Shown piece by piece: positions 34,153-44,501 of a DNA stretch of 64,000 nt. Location of the stretch: the NCBI RefSeq assembly GCF_020511155.1, contig NZ_CP041216.1, positions 310,001 to 374,000 on the forward strand. Reading direction: 5' to 3'. The notes beneath the pieces were generated by a model. It did no database searches. It was not told where the DNA came from and saw nothing but the letters and a program-made list of their open reading frames with translations. Source of the stretch: Shewanella glacialimarina. Its GTDB lineage: Bacteria > Pseudomonadota > Gammaproteobacteria > Enterobacterales > Shewanellaceae. The position numbers and the translations under genes were made by a program. Every line of letters starts with the position of its first letter. Position 1 is the stretch's first letter.

Positions 34153-34551
34153 CTAGGCTAATTCAGCTAAAATTTTATCAACTATTGCTTGATTCGCTTC
34201 TGGAAAATCAAATTGCTGAAGCTGATTGATTGGCACCCATTGTATCTGCTGTCCTTCTAAACCCTTTGCTTGATTTGAAAACTCAGTAACTAAATGAATA
34301 TCTAATCTGACATGTTTATCTGGATAATCATGGATAATATCCATGAAGGGTATAGAGGTGGTTACATCTAAGTTTACTTCTTCTTTTAGCTCTCTAATTA
34401 ATGCCTCAGTGACTGTTTCACTGACTTCCACCTTACCGCCTGGGAATTCCCATTTACCGCCTTGGTGAAGGTGTCCGTGTCTTTTAGCCAATAGAATATG
34501 ATTATCTTGGTTAATGATGACACCTACGGCCACATGAATTCGCTTTTGCAT
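34153..34551 (-). CDS. mutT: 8-oxo-dGTP diphosphatase (Nudix hydrolase)
   Basis: MutT removes 8-oxo-dGTP from the nucleotide pool, preventing A:T to C:G transversions. The 132-residue product is of E. coli size. The Nudix box is GGKVEVSETVTEALIRELKE then EVNL. The metal-binding REL-EE residues are intact, but the usual Gly after EEV is Asn here. Other family marks are KWEFPGG and the IQWVPINQL segment. It is last in the coaE-zapD-yacG-mutT run. In E. coli mutT follows secA on the same strand; here it points the opposite way and an rRNA operon lies between them. Confidence 0.93.
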   Translation of the reverse strand: MQKRIHVAVGVIINQDNHILLAKRHGHLHQGGKWEFPGGKVEVSETVTEALIRELKEEVNLDVTTSIPFMDIIHDYPDKHVRLDIHLVTEFSNQAKGLEGQQIQWVPINQLQQFDFPEANQAIVDKILAELA

Positions 34552-34581
34552 AATGTGTATTCCAATATCGCTTAGGTAGAG

Positions 34582-34809
34582 TTAGTCTTCTTTAAAGAAA
34601 GAGGATTCGTTTAATCCCAGTTCGTCATAACCTAAGTCATCATACATATCAGGGTCTAGTGGTGCAGTAACCGGAATAACATGTTTTTCATCAGCCCAGT
34701 CACCTAGGTCAATCAATTTACAGCGCTCACTGCAAAAGGGTTTAAATTTAGATTCAGCTACCCATTCAACTTGGGTTTTACAGATGGGGCAATTAACAGT
34801 CAATGGCAT
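34582..34809 (-). CDS. yacG: DNA gyrase inhibitor YacG (zinc protein)
   Basis: The 75-residue protein has the YacG zinc site ([10 protein letters not shown] and [15 protein letters not shown]) and an acidic C-terminal tail with DLGYDELG. In E. coli YacG binds GyrB and inhibits gyrase. It sits 30 bp upstream of mutT and 53 bp downstream of zapD, in the conserved coaE-zapD-yacG order. Confidence 0.95.
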   Translation of the reverse strand: MPLTVNCPICKTQVEWVAESKFKPFCSERCKLIDLGDWADEKHVIPVTAPLDPDMYDDLGYDELGLNESSFFKED

Positions 34810-34862
34810 AATTTATATACTTGAATAATTAAGAAGTAAGATTATGCAAGATCTTAAAAGGT

Positions 34863-35597
34863 TTAGCTGCAAGTAGCCAGCAAGAATTGAATTGTTTTGT
34901 CGGTATGGCGAAGTTGGTCAAAATCAACAAAGTGAATGGCGTAACGGTTACGGTGGCCACTAATTGTTGGGTAGCATCCTTGAGATACGTCCACTTTAAC
35001 GCGAATTAACGCAAGAGGTTGTCCGCTATCACCCTGATAAAAACCTGCTTTTGCTTCAGTAGGACAAAAATCTGCAGTACTGCGGATAAGTTCAAGTAAT
35101 AAGGTGATTGGGGTAAGCAGAGGTTGAAATTGATCAACCCAGCATTGAAGATCAATTTGACGTTCTTTCCAGGGCTTAGCTAACCAAAAGTGTAATTGGG
35201 GTAAATCAAAATTACAGCAGGCGCCTGGCATTCCAAAACGCTGTCGCAGTGCAGAAATAAACTTATCTTTTTTAAGGTGGACACCAATTCGGTCTGAGTT
35301 TTGTAACTGCGCTTTTGCTTGTACTAAACGATCTATCAACTCGTTAATTTGTGATTTATCAACATGAAGTAATTCGAGCCACTTTGACAACATTATTATA
35401 TGGCGGTCGATATCTTTTAATACATCGGAACGATAGTCACAACGGTCGGTTAATTCACAAAGCGAAAATAGCGGATAAAAACAGCGATGTTGATGATCTT
35501 GGGTCAAATTAGATTGTATTTGTGTCGACAGATATTCTAACCGTAAATAACTACGAATTTTTTCATTCAGTGGTTGTTCGTATATTAGTTCAGTCAT
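34863..35597 (-). CDS. zapD: Z-ring associated protein ZapD
   Basis: ZapD (YacF) bundles FtsZ filaments by binding the FtsZ C-terminal tail. The 244-residue product is mainly helical at the start (YEQPLNEKIRSYLRLEYL), with FGMPGACCNFDLPQLHFWL in the middle and a beta-rich end. It overlaps coaE by 8 bases (ATG 35597 inside the coaE end), so the two are probably translationally coupled. Confidence 0.95.
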   Translation of the reverse strand: MTELIYEQPLNEKIRSYLRLEYLSTQIQSNLTQDHQHRCFYPLFSLCELTDRCDYRSDVLKDIDRHIIMLSKWLELLHVDKSQINELIDRLVQAKAQLQNSDRIGVHLKKDKFISALRQRFGMPGACCNFDLPQLHFWLAKPWKERQIDLQCWVDQFQPLLTPITLLLELIRSTADFCPTEAKAGFYQGDSGQPLALIRVKVDVSQGCYPTISGHRNRYAIHFVDFDQLRHTDKTIQFLLATCS

Positions 35598-36207
35598 CGG
35601 AGTTAATTGTTTGCGCCAATTTCAAATATTTGTGATGTAACAAAGCTACTTTGTCCCGTAGCACGTTTAACTCTCCTTGATTATCAACAATATCATCGGC
35701 TTTAGATAATCGTTGTTGACGTGATATTTGGCTTTGAATAATTTGTTCAACTTGCGTTGCAGCCACGTTATCACGTTTACTCGTCCTTGAAATTTGCAAC
35801 TCAGGTGAAATGTCCACTACTAAAGTTGTATTGACTAACTTATCTAACCCATTCTCAAATAGCAAGGGAACAACCAAAATGACATAGTCAGATACAGCAT
35901 TTTTTACCTGCTGTAACATAGCATTACGGATCATTGGATGTAATAAGTTGTTTAACCAGTCGCGCTGTTCTGGTTGGTTAAAAATAATATCTCTCAGCTT
36001 GCTGCGATTTAACGAACCATCGGCCAGAGATATGTCCGCGCCGAAATGTTGGATAATCTGTTGCAAACCGCTTGAATTAGGCTCAACTACTTGTCTGGCG
36101 ACAATGTCTGCATCAACTAAGGTGATGCCTAAATCAGCAAATAAATTAGCAACAGTGGTTTTGCCGCTGCCGATGCCGCCAGTAAGACCGACAATAAAGT
36201 TAGACAT
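35590..36207 (-). CDS. coaE: Dephospho-CoA kinase
   Basis: CoaE carries out the last step of coenzyme A synthesis, phosphorylating the ribose 3'-hydroxyl of dephospho-CoA. The 205-residue P-loop kinase shows Walker A (VGLTGGIGSGKTTVANLFAD), the DADIVARQVVEP motif and VVPLLFENG. It begins 27 bp after pilD and overlaps zapD. Confidence 0.97.
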   Translation of the reverse strand: MSNFIVGLTGGIGSGKTTVANLFADLGITLVDADIVARQVVEPNSSGLQQIIQHFGADISLADGSLNRSKLRDIIFNQPEQRDWLNNLLHPMIRNAMLQQVKNAVSDYVILVVPLLFENGLDKLVNTTLVVDISPELQISRTSKRDNVAATQVEQIIQSQISRQQRLSKADDIVDNQGELNVLRDKVALLHHKYLKLAQTINSDD

Positions 36208-36234
36208 GTGATTGTTTGGATAAATTAGTTAGCA

Positions 36235-37164
36235 TTAAATAAGCGTGCTCAAATACCAGTTAATGATATCTTGGCCCCAAATAAGGGCTATCCAGCCGGC
36301 TAGCGCAATATATGGGCCAAACGGAATAGGTTTACCTGCATGCAGTTTTTTGGTCGCTATCATGGTGATGCCCACAATAGCCCCTACTAAGGATGATAAT
36401 AAAATGATCAATGGTAGTATTTGCCAACCTAGCCATGCACCGAATACCGCCATTAATTTAAAATCACCATAACCCATACCTTCCTTGCCTGTGGCTAGCT
36501 TAAATAGCCAAAATACCGACCAAAGACTTAAGTATCCTGCAGCTGCGCCAAGTAATGCATCGCTAGAACTGGTAAACACCCCTTGCAAGTTGATCAGCAG
36601 CCCTAACCAAAGTAAGGGTAAGGTGAGTTGATCGGGTAATAACATTTCATCTAAATCAATGCCGGTTAACGCCACTAGAAAGAACGTCAGTATTGCGGCA
36701 AACAGAAATTGAGTTGTAGGGCCAAAATAAAACGCTAAAGTGGCCACCATTACGCCGGTAATCAATTCCATCACAGGGTAACGAGCTGAAATAGCGGTCT
36801 TACAGCTGGCGCACTGGCCTTTTAAGATTAACCAACCTAAAACGGGTAAATTATGCCAAGGCTTGATATTAGCCTTACATTTTGGACAAGCTGAACCTGG
36901 CACTATAAGGTTATATTTTACTGGGAACTCATCTATCGGTTTAGTTAAGCGTTTTTCACCGACTTGCTGGACGATATCAGGATGATATTCGGTTAAGTAA
37001 AAATTACATTCACTTTGCCATTCACGCTTCATCATAACCGGTAAACGGTGGATAACCACATTAAGAAAGCTGCCAATGGTGGCGGCAAAGATAAAGCTAA
37101 TTGCCACAAATGCCCAAGGGTATTGGTGCATGATGGTGGTAAAAGTTGAAATAAATTCAGTCAT
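36235..37164 (-). CDS. pilD: Prepilin peptidase / N-methyltransferase PilD
   Basis: PilD is a polytopic inner-membrane aspartyl protease. It cleaves the class III leader of type IV pilins and methylates the new N-terminus. The 309 residues include the N-terminal methyltransferase domain with a four-Cys zinc site (CPKCKANIKPW and QCASCKTAI). Both protease Asp motifs are visible: ALTGIDLDEMLLPD and GMGYGDFKLM. It completes a pilA-pilB-pilC-pilD set here and probably also serves type II secretion pseudopilins encoded elsewhere. Confidence 0.97.
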   Translation of the reverse strand: MTEFISTFTTIMHQYPWAFVAISFIFAATIGSFLNVVIHRLPVMMKREWQSECNFYLTEYHPDIVQQVGEKRLTKPIDEFPVKYNLIVPGSACPKCKANIKPWHNLPVLGWLILKGQCASCKTAISARYPVMELITGVMVATLAFYFGPTTQFLFAAILTFFLVALTGIDLDEMLLPDQLTLPLLWLGLLINLQGVFTSSSDALLGAAAGYLSLWSVFWLFKLATGKEGMGYGDFKLMAVFGAWLGWQILPLIILLSSLVGAIVGITMIATKKLHAGKPIPFGPYIALAGWIALIWGQDIINWYLSTLI

Positions 37165-37214
37165 GTTATTCTTATTTTTGATAGTAAATGTGTATTAGAA
37201 AAGAAGTTAGAATA

Positions 37215-38483
37215 TTACCCACCTACCACTTTACCCATTTGGAATATAGGTAAATACATGGCGACAATTAAGCCGCCAACAACGGTACCAATAACCACCA
37301 TCATAATTGGCTCAATTAAGCTAGATAATGCGTCAACTGCATCATCAACCTGCATCTCATAAATATCAGCGACTTTATTCAGCATATCATCTAGACCACC
37401 AGATTCTTCACCAATCATCACCATTTGGATTAACATGTCGGGAAATAGCCCTGTTGTTCGCATAGCAACATTCATTTGCATGCCGGACATGACTTCTTGT
37501 CGAACTTTTAACAAAGCTTTGCGATACACAGCGTTACCTGAAGCGCCAGCAGCAGACTCTAAACCATCAATCAGTGGCACACCAGCAGCAAAGGTCGTGG
37601 ATAAAGTACGGGCAAAACGGGCCATGGCACCCTTGTGCAAAATATCGCCAACAGCTGGGGTTTTTAAAATTAATACATCGACCTTGTCCCGCACAATTTG
37701 TGAATTTCTGTGTGCTCTAATAAACAAAAAAATCACAGCAAAAATCATAGCGCCAATAATGTACCAAGACGATTGCAGCGCTCTGGAAATGCCTAATACA
37801 AATTGAGTAAATGCCGGTAGTTCAGCGCCGAAGCCATTAAAAATCTCTTCAAATTGTGGTACAACAAACAGTAGTAGTAACGAAGTTACCGCTATGGCAA
37901 CAATAACCACAGCGGCTGGATAAAACATGGCCTTTTTGATTTTAGATTTCAGTGCTTCAGACTTTTCACGATAAGTCGCAATACGGTCAAATACCGCATC
38001 AAGAGAACCAGAGTGTTCCCCTGCGCCAACCAAATCAACATAAAGTTCATCAAAATAGCGTCTATGAGGTCGAAGTGCATCAGATAACGGAATACCCGAT
38101 TGCACATCTGATAAAATTCCGCCGAGTAATTCACGCACCTTAGCTTTTTCATGACCGCGACCCAATAGCTCTATGGTGGTCACTAAAGGCACCCCAGCAG
38201 CTAACATGGTAGCTATTTGGCGAGTGATCATAGCAATGTCCATTGCGCTGATGCTTTTTTCAGTTTTAAACAGTGGTGTAGCTTTCTTTCTAACGCTTTT
38301 AGGGGAGACCCCCTGGCCTTTTAGAATAGTTCTTATTTCCGCTATCGTGTGACCCCTGAGCTCACCTGAAGTTTTTTTGCCATCGTTATTGGTGCCTTTC
38401 CACTCAAAGGTATATACCTTAGGCTGATGTTTAACAGCCTTTTTACTTGAACGGGATTTTCTTTTCGCTGCAGCGGTTGCCAT
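37215..38483 (-). CDS. pilC: Type IV pilus inner-membrane platform protein PilC
   Basis: PilC is the inner-membrane platform that couples the PilB/PilT motors to pilin subunits. From ATG 38483 it has 422 residues, with two type II secretion F domains (IATMLAAGVPLVTTIELLGR and FARTLSTTFAAGVPLIDGLE) and three membrane segments, the last at the C-terminus (EPIMMVVIGTVVGGLIVAMY). I chose 38483 over the earlier ATG 38510 because AAGGAA lies 8 bases upstream of it and the longer form adds nine atypical residues. Confidence 0.96.
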   Translation of the reverse strand: MATAAAKRKSRSSKKAVKHQPKVYTFEWKGTNNDGKKTSGELRGHTIAEIRTILKGQGVSPKSVRKKATPLFKTEKSISAMDIAMITRQIATMLAAGVPLVTTIELLGRGHEKAKVRELLGGILSDVQSGIPLSDALRPHRRYFDELYVDLVGAGEHSGSLDAVFDRIATYREKSEALKSKIKKAMFYPAAVVIVAIAVTSLLLLFVVPQFEEIFNGFGAELPAFTQFVLGISRALQSSWYIIGAMIFAVIFLFIRAHRNSQIVRDKVDVLILKTPAVGDILHKGAMARFARTLSTTFAAGVPLIDGLESAAGASGNAVYRKALLKVRQEVMSGMQMNVAMRTTGLFPDMLIQMVMIGEESGGLDDMLNKVADIYEMQVDDAVDALSSLIEPIMMVVIGTVVGGLIVAMYLPIFQMGKVVGG

Positions 38484-38580
38484 AAAGCGATTCCTTGAAA
38501 TTAGGCTCACATTTTGATTGTTTGTTTTAATTGTAAGCGAGTAGTTAATAAATATCTAAATTAAAACCAAGTAACTATTT

Positions 38581-40293
38581 TTAGTTAAAACTGGTGACAC
38601 GATTGACTTCAGAAATACTAGTAACGCCATGGACTACTTTCAGTAACCCGGATTGACGCAAATCTCGCATACCCTCGGATTTTGCTTGCTGGGCAATTTG
38701 CAAAGAGTTACCACTTTCCATAATCGTACGCGCGATGGCATCGGATATTTTCATTACTTCATAAATGCCGACACGGCCTTTGTAGCCGCCGGAACATAAA
38801 TCACAGCCACAGGGTTTATAAACGGTAAACCCTGCATCAATGTTTTGTTGGTTAAAACCAAGGCGCAACAATTCTGCAGCGGGTACATCTTCAGGCTGCT
38901 TGCACTCGGGGCATAAACGTCTGGCTAAGCGCTGGGCAATAATTAAATTCACTGAGCTGGCAATGTTATAGCCGGGTACACCCATGTTAATTAAACGGGT
39001 AAGGGTTTCTGCTGCCGAGTTAGTATGTAATGTTGATAATACTAAATGACCGGTTTGCGCGGCCTTAATGGCAATTTCGGCTGTTTCTAAATCACGTATT
39101 TCACCTACCATCACCACGTCAGGGTCTTGGCGTAAAAATGATCGTAGTGCTGATGCAAAGGTCAAGCCTGCTTTTAAATTAATATGAACCTGGTTAACCC
39201 CTTCTAGGTTAATTTCTACCGGGTCTTCGGCGGTAGAAATATTGCGCTCTTCGGTGTTTAATATATTTAGGCCAGTATATAAGGATACGGTTTTACCTGA
39301 ACCCGTCGGGCCAGTGACTAAAATCATCCCCTGGGGTTTGGCGAGCATTTCTTCATACAATAAACGTTGGTCATCTTCATAACCGAGCTTTTCAATGCCT
39401 AATTGCGCTGAAGATGAATCCAAAATACGCATTACAATTTTTTCGCCCCAGATTGTGGGCAAGCTACTGACACGAAAATCAATGGATTTTGTGCGTGACA
39501 GTTTCATTTTAATCCGGCCATCTTGCGGCACGCGGCGCTCGGCAATATCCAACTTTGACATTACTTTTAAACGGGCTGAAATTCTGGCTGATAAGTTAAC
39601 AGGTGGTTCAGACACTTCATGTAAAATACCGTCTATGCGAAAACGAATCCGGTATCGCTTTTCATAGGGTTCAAAGTGTAAGTCTGATGCACCTTTTCGA
39701 ATGGCATCGGTCAGAATTTTATTGATATAAATGACGATAGGTGCATCGTCGCTACTGTCAGCGGATGGTTCATCTTCATGTTGATTGGTATCGGTTACAT
39801 CTAAGCCTGCTAAGGCTTCTTCGTCAAGGCCATCAAGGCCTAAGCTGTTTAAATCTTCTTCTAGTACTTTTTCTAACACTTTATGCAGTTTATCATCTTC
39901 CACCAGAATGGCTTCAGCATGCAGGCCTAGACTAAATTGAAAATCTTCTAATGCTGAAATGTTGGTTGGGTCAGATGTTGCGATATAAAGTCTGTTACCA
40001 CGCTTAAACAGTGGCAAACATTTGTGCTTGGAGATGAGCTTTTTATTGAGTAACTCTTCGGCAATATTGGTGATATCAAATTCATTGAGATCAAGTAGCG
40101 GTGTGCCATATTCTTCATAGCAAAGCTCAGCAATTTCCCGTGCAGACAAAAACTTATTGGTAATTAATGCACTGACTAAAGAGGATCTGTTTTTTCTTGA
40201 GTGGGAAATGGCCGTCGACAACTGCTCCTCAGTTAAGAGGTTCTTGCGGATAAATAATGTCGATAATCCTAAATTTAACGCTGTATTAGGCAT
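38581..40293 (-). CDS. pilB: Type IV pilus extension ATPase PilB
   Basis: PilB is the hexameric cytoplasmic ATPase that powers pilus extension. The 570 residues contain an N-terminal MshEN-type domain ([17 protein letters not shown]), Walker A (GPTGSGKT), the Asp and His boxes ([25 protein letters not shown]) and the four-Cys zinc site (RLCPECKQ and CGCDLCSGG). MshEN domains can bind c-di-GMP, so this motor may respond to such signals; that is inference from the family. It lies 97 bp upstream of pilC and is separated from pilA by a terminator. Confidence 0.97.
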   Translation of the reverse strand: MPNTALNLGLSTLFIRKNLLTEEQLSTAISHSRKNRSSLVSALITNKFLSAREIAELCYEEYGTPLLDLNEFDITNIAEELLNKKLISKHKCLPLFKRGNRLYIATSDPTNISALEDFQFSLGLHAEAILVEDDKLHKVLEKVLEEDLNSLGLDGLDEEALAGLDVTDTNQHEDEPSADSSDDAPIVIYINKILTDAIRKGASDLHFEPYEKRYRIRFRIDGILHEVSEPPVNLSARISARLKVMSKLDIAERRVPQDGRIKMKLSRTKSIDFRVSSLPTIWGEKIVMRILDSSSAQLGIEKLGYEDDQRLLYEEMLAKPQGMILVTGPTGSGKTVSLYTGLNILNTEERNISTAEDPVEINLEGVNQVHINLKAGLTFASALRSFLRQDPDVVMVGEIRDLETAEIAIKAAQTGHLVLSTLHTNSAAETLTRLINMGVPGYNIASSVNLIIAQRLARRLCPECKQPEDVPAAELLRLGFNQQNIDAGFTVYKPCGCDLCSGGYKGRVGIYEVMKISDAIARTIMESGNSLQIAQQAKSEGMRDLRQSGLLKVVHGVTSISEVNRVTSFN

Positions 40294-40310
40294 AATAATG
40301 GGTTACCAAT

Positions 40311-40345
40311 AAAAAAGGGTAAATGCTATATAGTATTTACCCTTT
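40311..40345 (-). terminator. Rho-independent terminator after pilA
   Basis: On the minus strand AAAGGGTAAAT and ATTTACCCTTT close a long hairpin (inner ACTATATAGC continues the pairing) followed by TTTTTATTGG. It lies between pilA and pilB, so most pilA transcripts should end here, giving higher pilin than motor expression. Confidence 0.9.
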
Positions 40346-40381
40346 ATTCACAATGTGAGCAACTTAATTTTAGTATATAGC

Positions 40382-40801
40382 CTAAGGTAAGTTTGCACCT
40401 TTTTTACATTTGTCTAATTCTGCTACTGGTGTTGCAGCCATAGAGAAAACAATACCACCTGCAGCATCGAAAGTACCGGTCAATTGACATTTTGGTTCGC
40501 TCCATGTAAGAGCAAAAGTGCCATCTTGCGTTGGGTCGGCGGTAACACCGGTACCAAATTTAGTGTTTTTGGTTGCTTCAGCAGCTATACCGGTACAACC
40601 AATACCCGTAGTAATACAAGTTTGTACCTTAGTTGAGAAAGAGGTAATACCTTTCATTGCCGCGCCACCTTGTGCAGATGTCACGTAATCTTTATAAGCA
40701 GGCAATGCGATGGCTGCTAAAATACCGATGATCGCGACTACGATCATTAATTCAATAAGGGTAAAACCCTTAGCGTTTTTGATTTGGTTAATGCTTTTCA
40801 T
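40382..40801 (-). CDS. pilA: Type IVa major pilin PilA
   Basis: The 139-residue prepilin has a short basic leader ([12 protein letters not shown]) cut before [20 protein letters not shown], the classical type IVa N-terminal helix with Glu5. The globular part carries four cysteines in two close pairs (TCITTGIGC and the last two in PKCQ and DKCK), so probably one or two disulphides. The D-region is short, giving a small pilin. The start follows GGAGAG. It is upstream of pilBCD on the same strand with its own terminator. Confidence 0.97.
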   Translation of the reverse strand: MKSINQIKNAKGFTLIELMIVVAIIGILAAIALPAYKDYVTSAQGGAAMKGITSFSTKVQTCITTGIGCTGIAAEATKNTKFGTGVTADPTQDGTFALTWSEPKCQLTGTFDAAGGIVFSMAATPVAELDKCKKGANLP

Positions 40802-41612
40802 TTTTTCTCTCCGTAAATGTGCTTGGGCCTATCCAATCCTAGGTACTGAACTGTATATCGGGCTACAACGCCTTTTAACTCATTGCAGTTTGTTACATGT
40901 TCAGTGGCATCCATCGTTGCCGAAGCCTTACGGGCACATATTATTTGCTAGTGTTGAAGTCATTGAATAACAATGAATTCAGTTTTTGTTGTAATCAACT
41001 TTGGTTTAGTCAACGTTTAATCAGTTTAGTTAGGCTTTAAACATTTTGTAGGGCTTTTTAAGCCTATGTCACTTTTTAACAAAGTGCCAACAAGTATTTA
41101 TAACTAACTACACATGACTTTTCGGCTGATTTGCTTATTTCTAGAGCAAGTATTTCATAAAAACACAATTTTGTAACATCATTTATCAGTAAATTTTGTC
41201 AAAAATAGGCTGTTGTTTGAAAAACACACTATCAATAAGTCAGGTTCTGGCCGAAAGGCCACTCGCCTAATGCAAACGTTAGTATAAAGTGACCTAAAAT
41301 GGAATACTTTTATCCGGTAAAAGTGAAATTAATGTTTAAATATTCTGTACTTGGCAGTTTTTAGGATGAAATATTGCAACTGTTTTTTGACTATTGACTT
41401 ATAAGGGCTAATTTTTGACAGTCGAAAGTGTTAGGTCATAAAACTGACGCTAAAACATGCTGCCGACTGTAGGTGTATTATCACATTTAGGCATCGACGT
41501 TTTAGCGCGAGTAAATGGTTTGTTATGCTTAATATGCTAATGTTAGCGCACCGTTTCTCAGCACAGCTTACCGCTTCTCACTTGAGCGACGCGGTGAGCT
41601 ATTGTAGTAGTT
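40802..41612. other. Large intergenic region between nadC and pilA
   Basis: About 810 bp without a credible gene. It must contain the pilA promoter near its left end, but I could not find a convincing sigma-54 (-24/-12) or sigma-70 pair. There is a GNRA-type hairpin GGCC-GAAA-GGCC at about 41251-41262. There is also a distant 9-bp inverted repeat, CGCTAAAAC (41448-41456) and GTTTTAGCG (41499-41507). No terminator is evident for nadC. Confidence 0.5.
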
Positions 41613-42494
<882 letters not shown>

Positions 42495-42774
42495 CTAAAT
42501 CCTTGCGAATATTGGGTGACGAGGTTTTGAATAAAAGGTCACACAAAACACTGTATAAGCTAATAGATTAACATAACTTTGAATGGGTTGTGAGTGCTGT
42601 GACCGTGGTATTAAGGCTATTTTACTGTTAATTTATTCGCTAATGACATTGCTGGTAGCTGTATGATGTTTTGCACAATTCATTATTAGCTACAACGCTA
42701 TAGAAGTGGCTTGTTTAGAATGAAACTGAACCCAGATAGGATGCAATAGGCCTTAACATTGACAAGAATATAAT

Positions 42775-43356
42775 ATGAAATCACACACAAGTATGTCTTT
42801 AGGTTGGTTGCCCCAGGCGCGCCGCTGTATTTCGCCGCATTTTAATGCACGACCGAATAATGAAGTGAGTTTATTGGTTATCCACAATATTAGCCTGCCT
42901 GCAGGCCGTTTTGGTTTACCTTATATTGATGCATTATTTCAGGGCTGCTTAGAGACTGATGCAGCAAGCGCTGCCGACGATTCTTTTGTCGATTTAGCGG
43001 GTTTACAAGTGTCGGCGCATTTTTTAATTCGCCGCGACGGTGAAATTGTTCAATATGTCAGTTGTGATGATAGGGCGTGGCATGCTGGGGTATCTGAGTT
43101 TGAGGGTAGAACCAATTGTAATGATTTTGCCATTGGTATTGAGCTAGAAGGCACGGATGATATTGCCTATACAGATGCGCAATACCTTAACCTTGTACAA
43201 CTAACACTGGAGATTATGGCGCAATACCCTATGATTAACCCAGTACGGATAGTTGGCCATTGTGATATTGCCCCTGGCCGTAAAACCGACCCTGGCAATA
43301 GTTTTGACTGGCTAAGGTATCGACAAGCGCTTGGTTTAGGCAATGGGTTAACCTAA
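42775..43356 (+). CDS. ampD: 1,6-anhydro-N-acetylmuramyl-L-alanine amidase
   Basis: AmpD is a cytoplasmic zinc amidase that removes the peptide from anhydro-muropeptides during cell-wall recycling; its loss derepresses AmpC-type beta-lactamases in other species. The 193 residues contain the zinc ligands: His in LLVIHNISLPAG, and His and Asp in VGHCDIAPGRKTDPG. SAHFLIRRDGEIVQYV is typical of the fold. It is followed by ampE after 89 bp. Confidence 0.97.
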   Translation: MKSHTSMSLGWLPQARRCISPHFNARPNNEVSLLVIHNISLPAGRFGLPYIDALFQGCLETDAASAADDSFVDLAGLQVSAHFLIRRDGEIVQYVSCDDRAWHAGVSEFEGRTNCNDFAIGIELEGTDDIAYTDAQYLNLVQLTLEIMAQYPMINPVRIVGHCDIAPGRKTDPGNSFDWLRYRQALGLGNGLT

Positions 43357-43445
43357 TTAGCGCTAAAATAATGGTAAAGGCTTAACCATTAAACTTATTT
43401 TACATGATTGAGCGTAATGCTTTTATTACACCCTAAGGATACAAG

Positions 43446-44297
43446 ATGGCTTTATTTGCACTACTGGTCGCTATTTTAGTCGAGCGACTAAAAATACTCC
43501 CAGTAAGTCTACAATTTGACACCTTGATGCTGCGTTATCACAAACAGTTTTGGGATAAAAAGTCGCTATCAACCGATTTTGGTGTAGCGATAGCGGTAGT
43601 TTTACCGTCTTTTGTAGTGTTTGCTATTGGGTTGTTAGTGAATGGCTTAGTATTCGATTTACTGAGTTTATTACTATGGGTTGTAGTGACTTTAGTGTGT
43701 TTTAGCCATCAGGACTTGCGTGACATTTTTAAAAAATACGTGCAAGCGGCATGTCGAGGTGATGTGCAAGCGTGTTATCGCTACGCCGCAGAGCTTGATT
43801 GCAGCGAATGTATTGATGCGGTAGATGAACGTGATTTAGGCATTAAAGTGGGTCAAAGTGTCGCGTGGATTAATTATCGTTACTATGGTGCTGTAGCCTT
43901 GTTTCTGGTGTGTTTTGGTCCGGTAGGGGCGGTGTTGTATTGCAGCATTCGTTTTTATTATGATTTAAACATTAAACAAAATTTGTCTTTACCCTTAATC
44001 GATCACCTACAGCGACTGTTTGATTGGTTGCCTAGCAGAATATTTAGTTTTGGATATGTGTTAAGTGGGCAATTCTCCCAAGGGCTAACAGCCTGGCGAA
44101 AACGGGCGTTCGATACTCGCAGTAGTGCTAAATTAGTCGTCACTGAAACCGCGTTAGCGGCTGAGTCTTTGCCTGAGGCTGGGCCTGCTCCTGTTAGCGT
44201 GCAACCAACATTAGCCCTATTGGCGCTGACCAAACGTAACTTTACTCTGCTGCTTACTTTTGTGTCTGTTTTGACCATATTTGGGATCATTAGTTAG
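43446..44297 (+). CDS. ampE: AmpE, inner-membrane regulatory protein
   Basis: AmpE is an integral membrane protein linked to AmpD in the ampDE operon; its biochemical role is unclear. The 283 residues show an N-terminal LLVAILVERLKILP, several membrane segments (including VAIAVVLPSFVVFAIGLLV and ALFLVCFGPVGAVLYC) and a C-terminal one (FTLLLTFVSVLTIFGII). The conserved cytoplasmic patch RGDVQACYRYAAEL lies in the first third. AAGGAT precedes the start. Confidence 0.93.
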   Translation: MALFALLVAILVERLKILPVSLQFDTLMLRYHKQFWDKKSLSTDFGVAIAVVLPSFVVFAIGLLVNGLVFDLLSLLLWVVVTLVCFSHQDLRDIFKKYVQAACRGDVQACYRYAAELDCSECIDAVDERDLGIKVGQSVAWINYRYYGAVALFLVCFGPVGAVLYCSIRFYYDLNIKQNLSLPLIDHLQRLFDWLPSRIFSFGYVLSGQFSQGLTAWRKRAFDTRSSAKLVVTETALAAESLPEAGPAPVSVQPTLALLALTKRNFTLLLTFVSVLTIFGIIS

Positions 44298-44448
44298 CCT
44301 AGATATTGTGTTTTTCGGGCTTTTGTCAAATGGTCTGACCCCTTAACGATTTTTTTCGTTTATGCTGCTTAATCTGAGAGTGCAGTTGGTGACTATGCTA
44401 GAAACTAGACATCAATAGGATGATTTGATAAAGTGCGCGCTCTCACAT

Positions 44449-44467
44449 AAATTGGTAAGACCAATTT
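44449..44467 (+). promoter_or_regulatory. PdhR operator
   Basis: AAATTGGT-AAG-ACCAATTT is a perfect palindrome matching the known PdhR consensus (AATTGGTnnnACCAATT). It lies 35 bp before the pdhR start codon, next to a possible -35 TTGATA (44425). Autorepression relieved by pyruvate is the expected behaviour. Confidence 0.9.
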
Positions 44468-44501
44468 ACAATAAGGCTTTCAAGGGAGTTTGAGCGCAAT
44501 T

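Noticed and set aside
40802..41000. Sigma-54 promoter for pilA
   Set aside because: I searched the minus strand for TGGCAC-N5-TTGCW and found no acceptable match.
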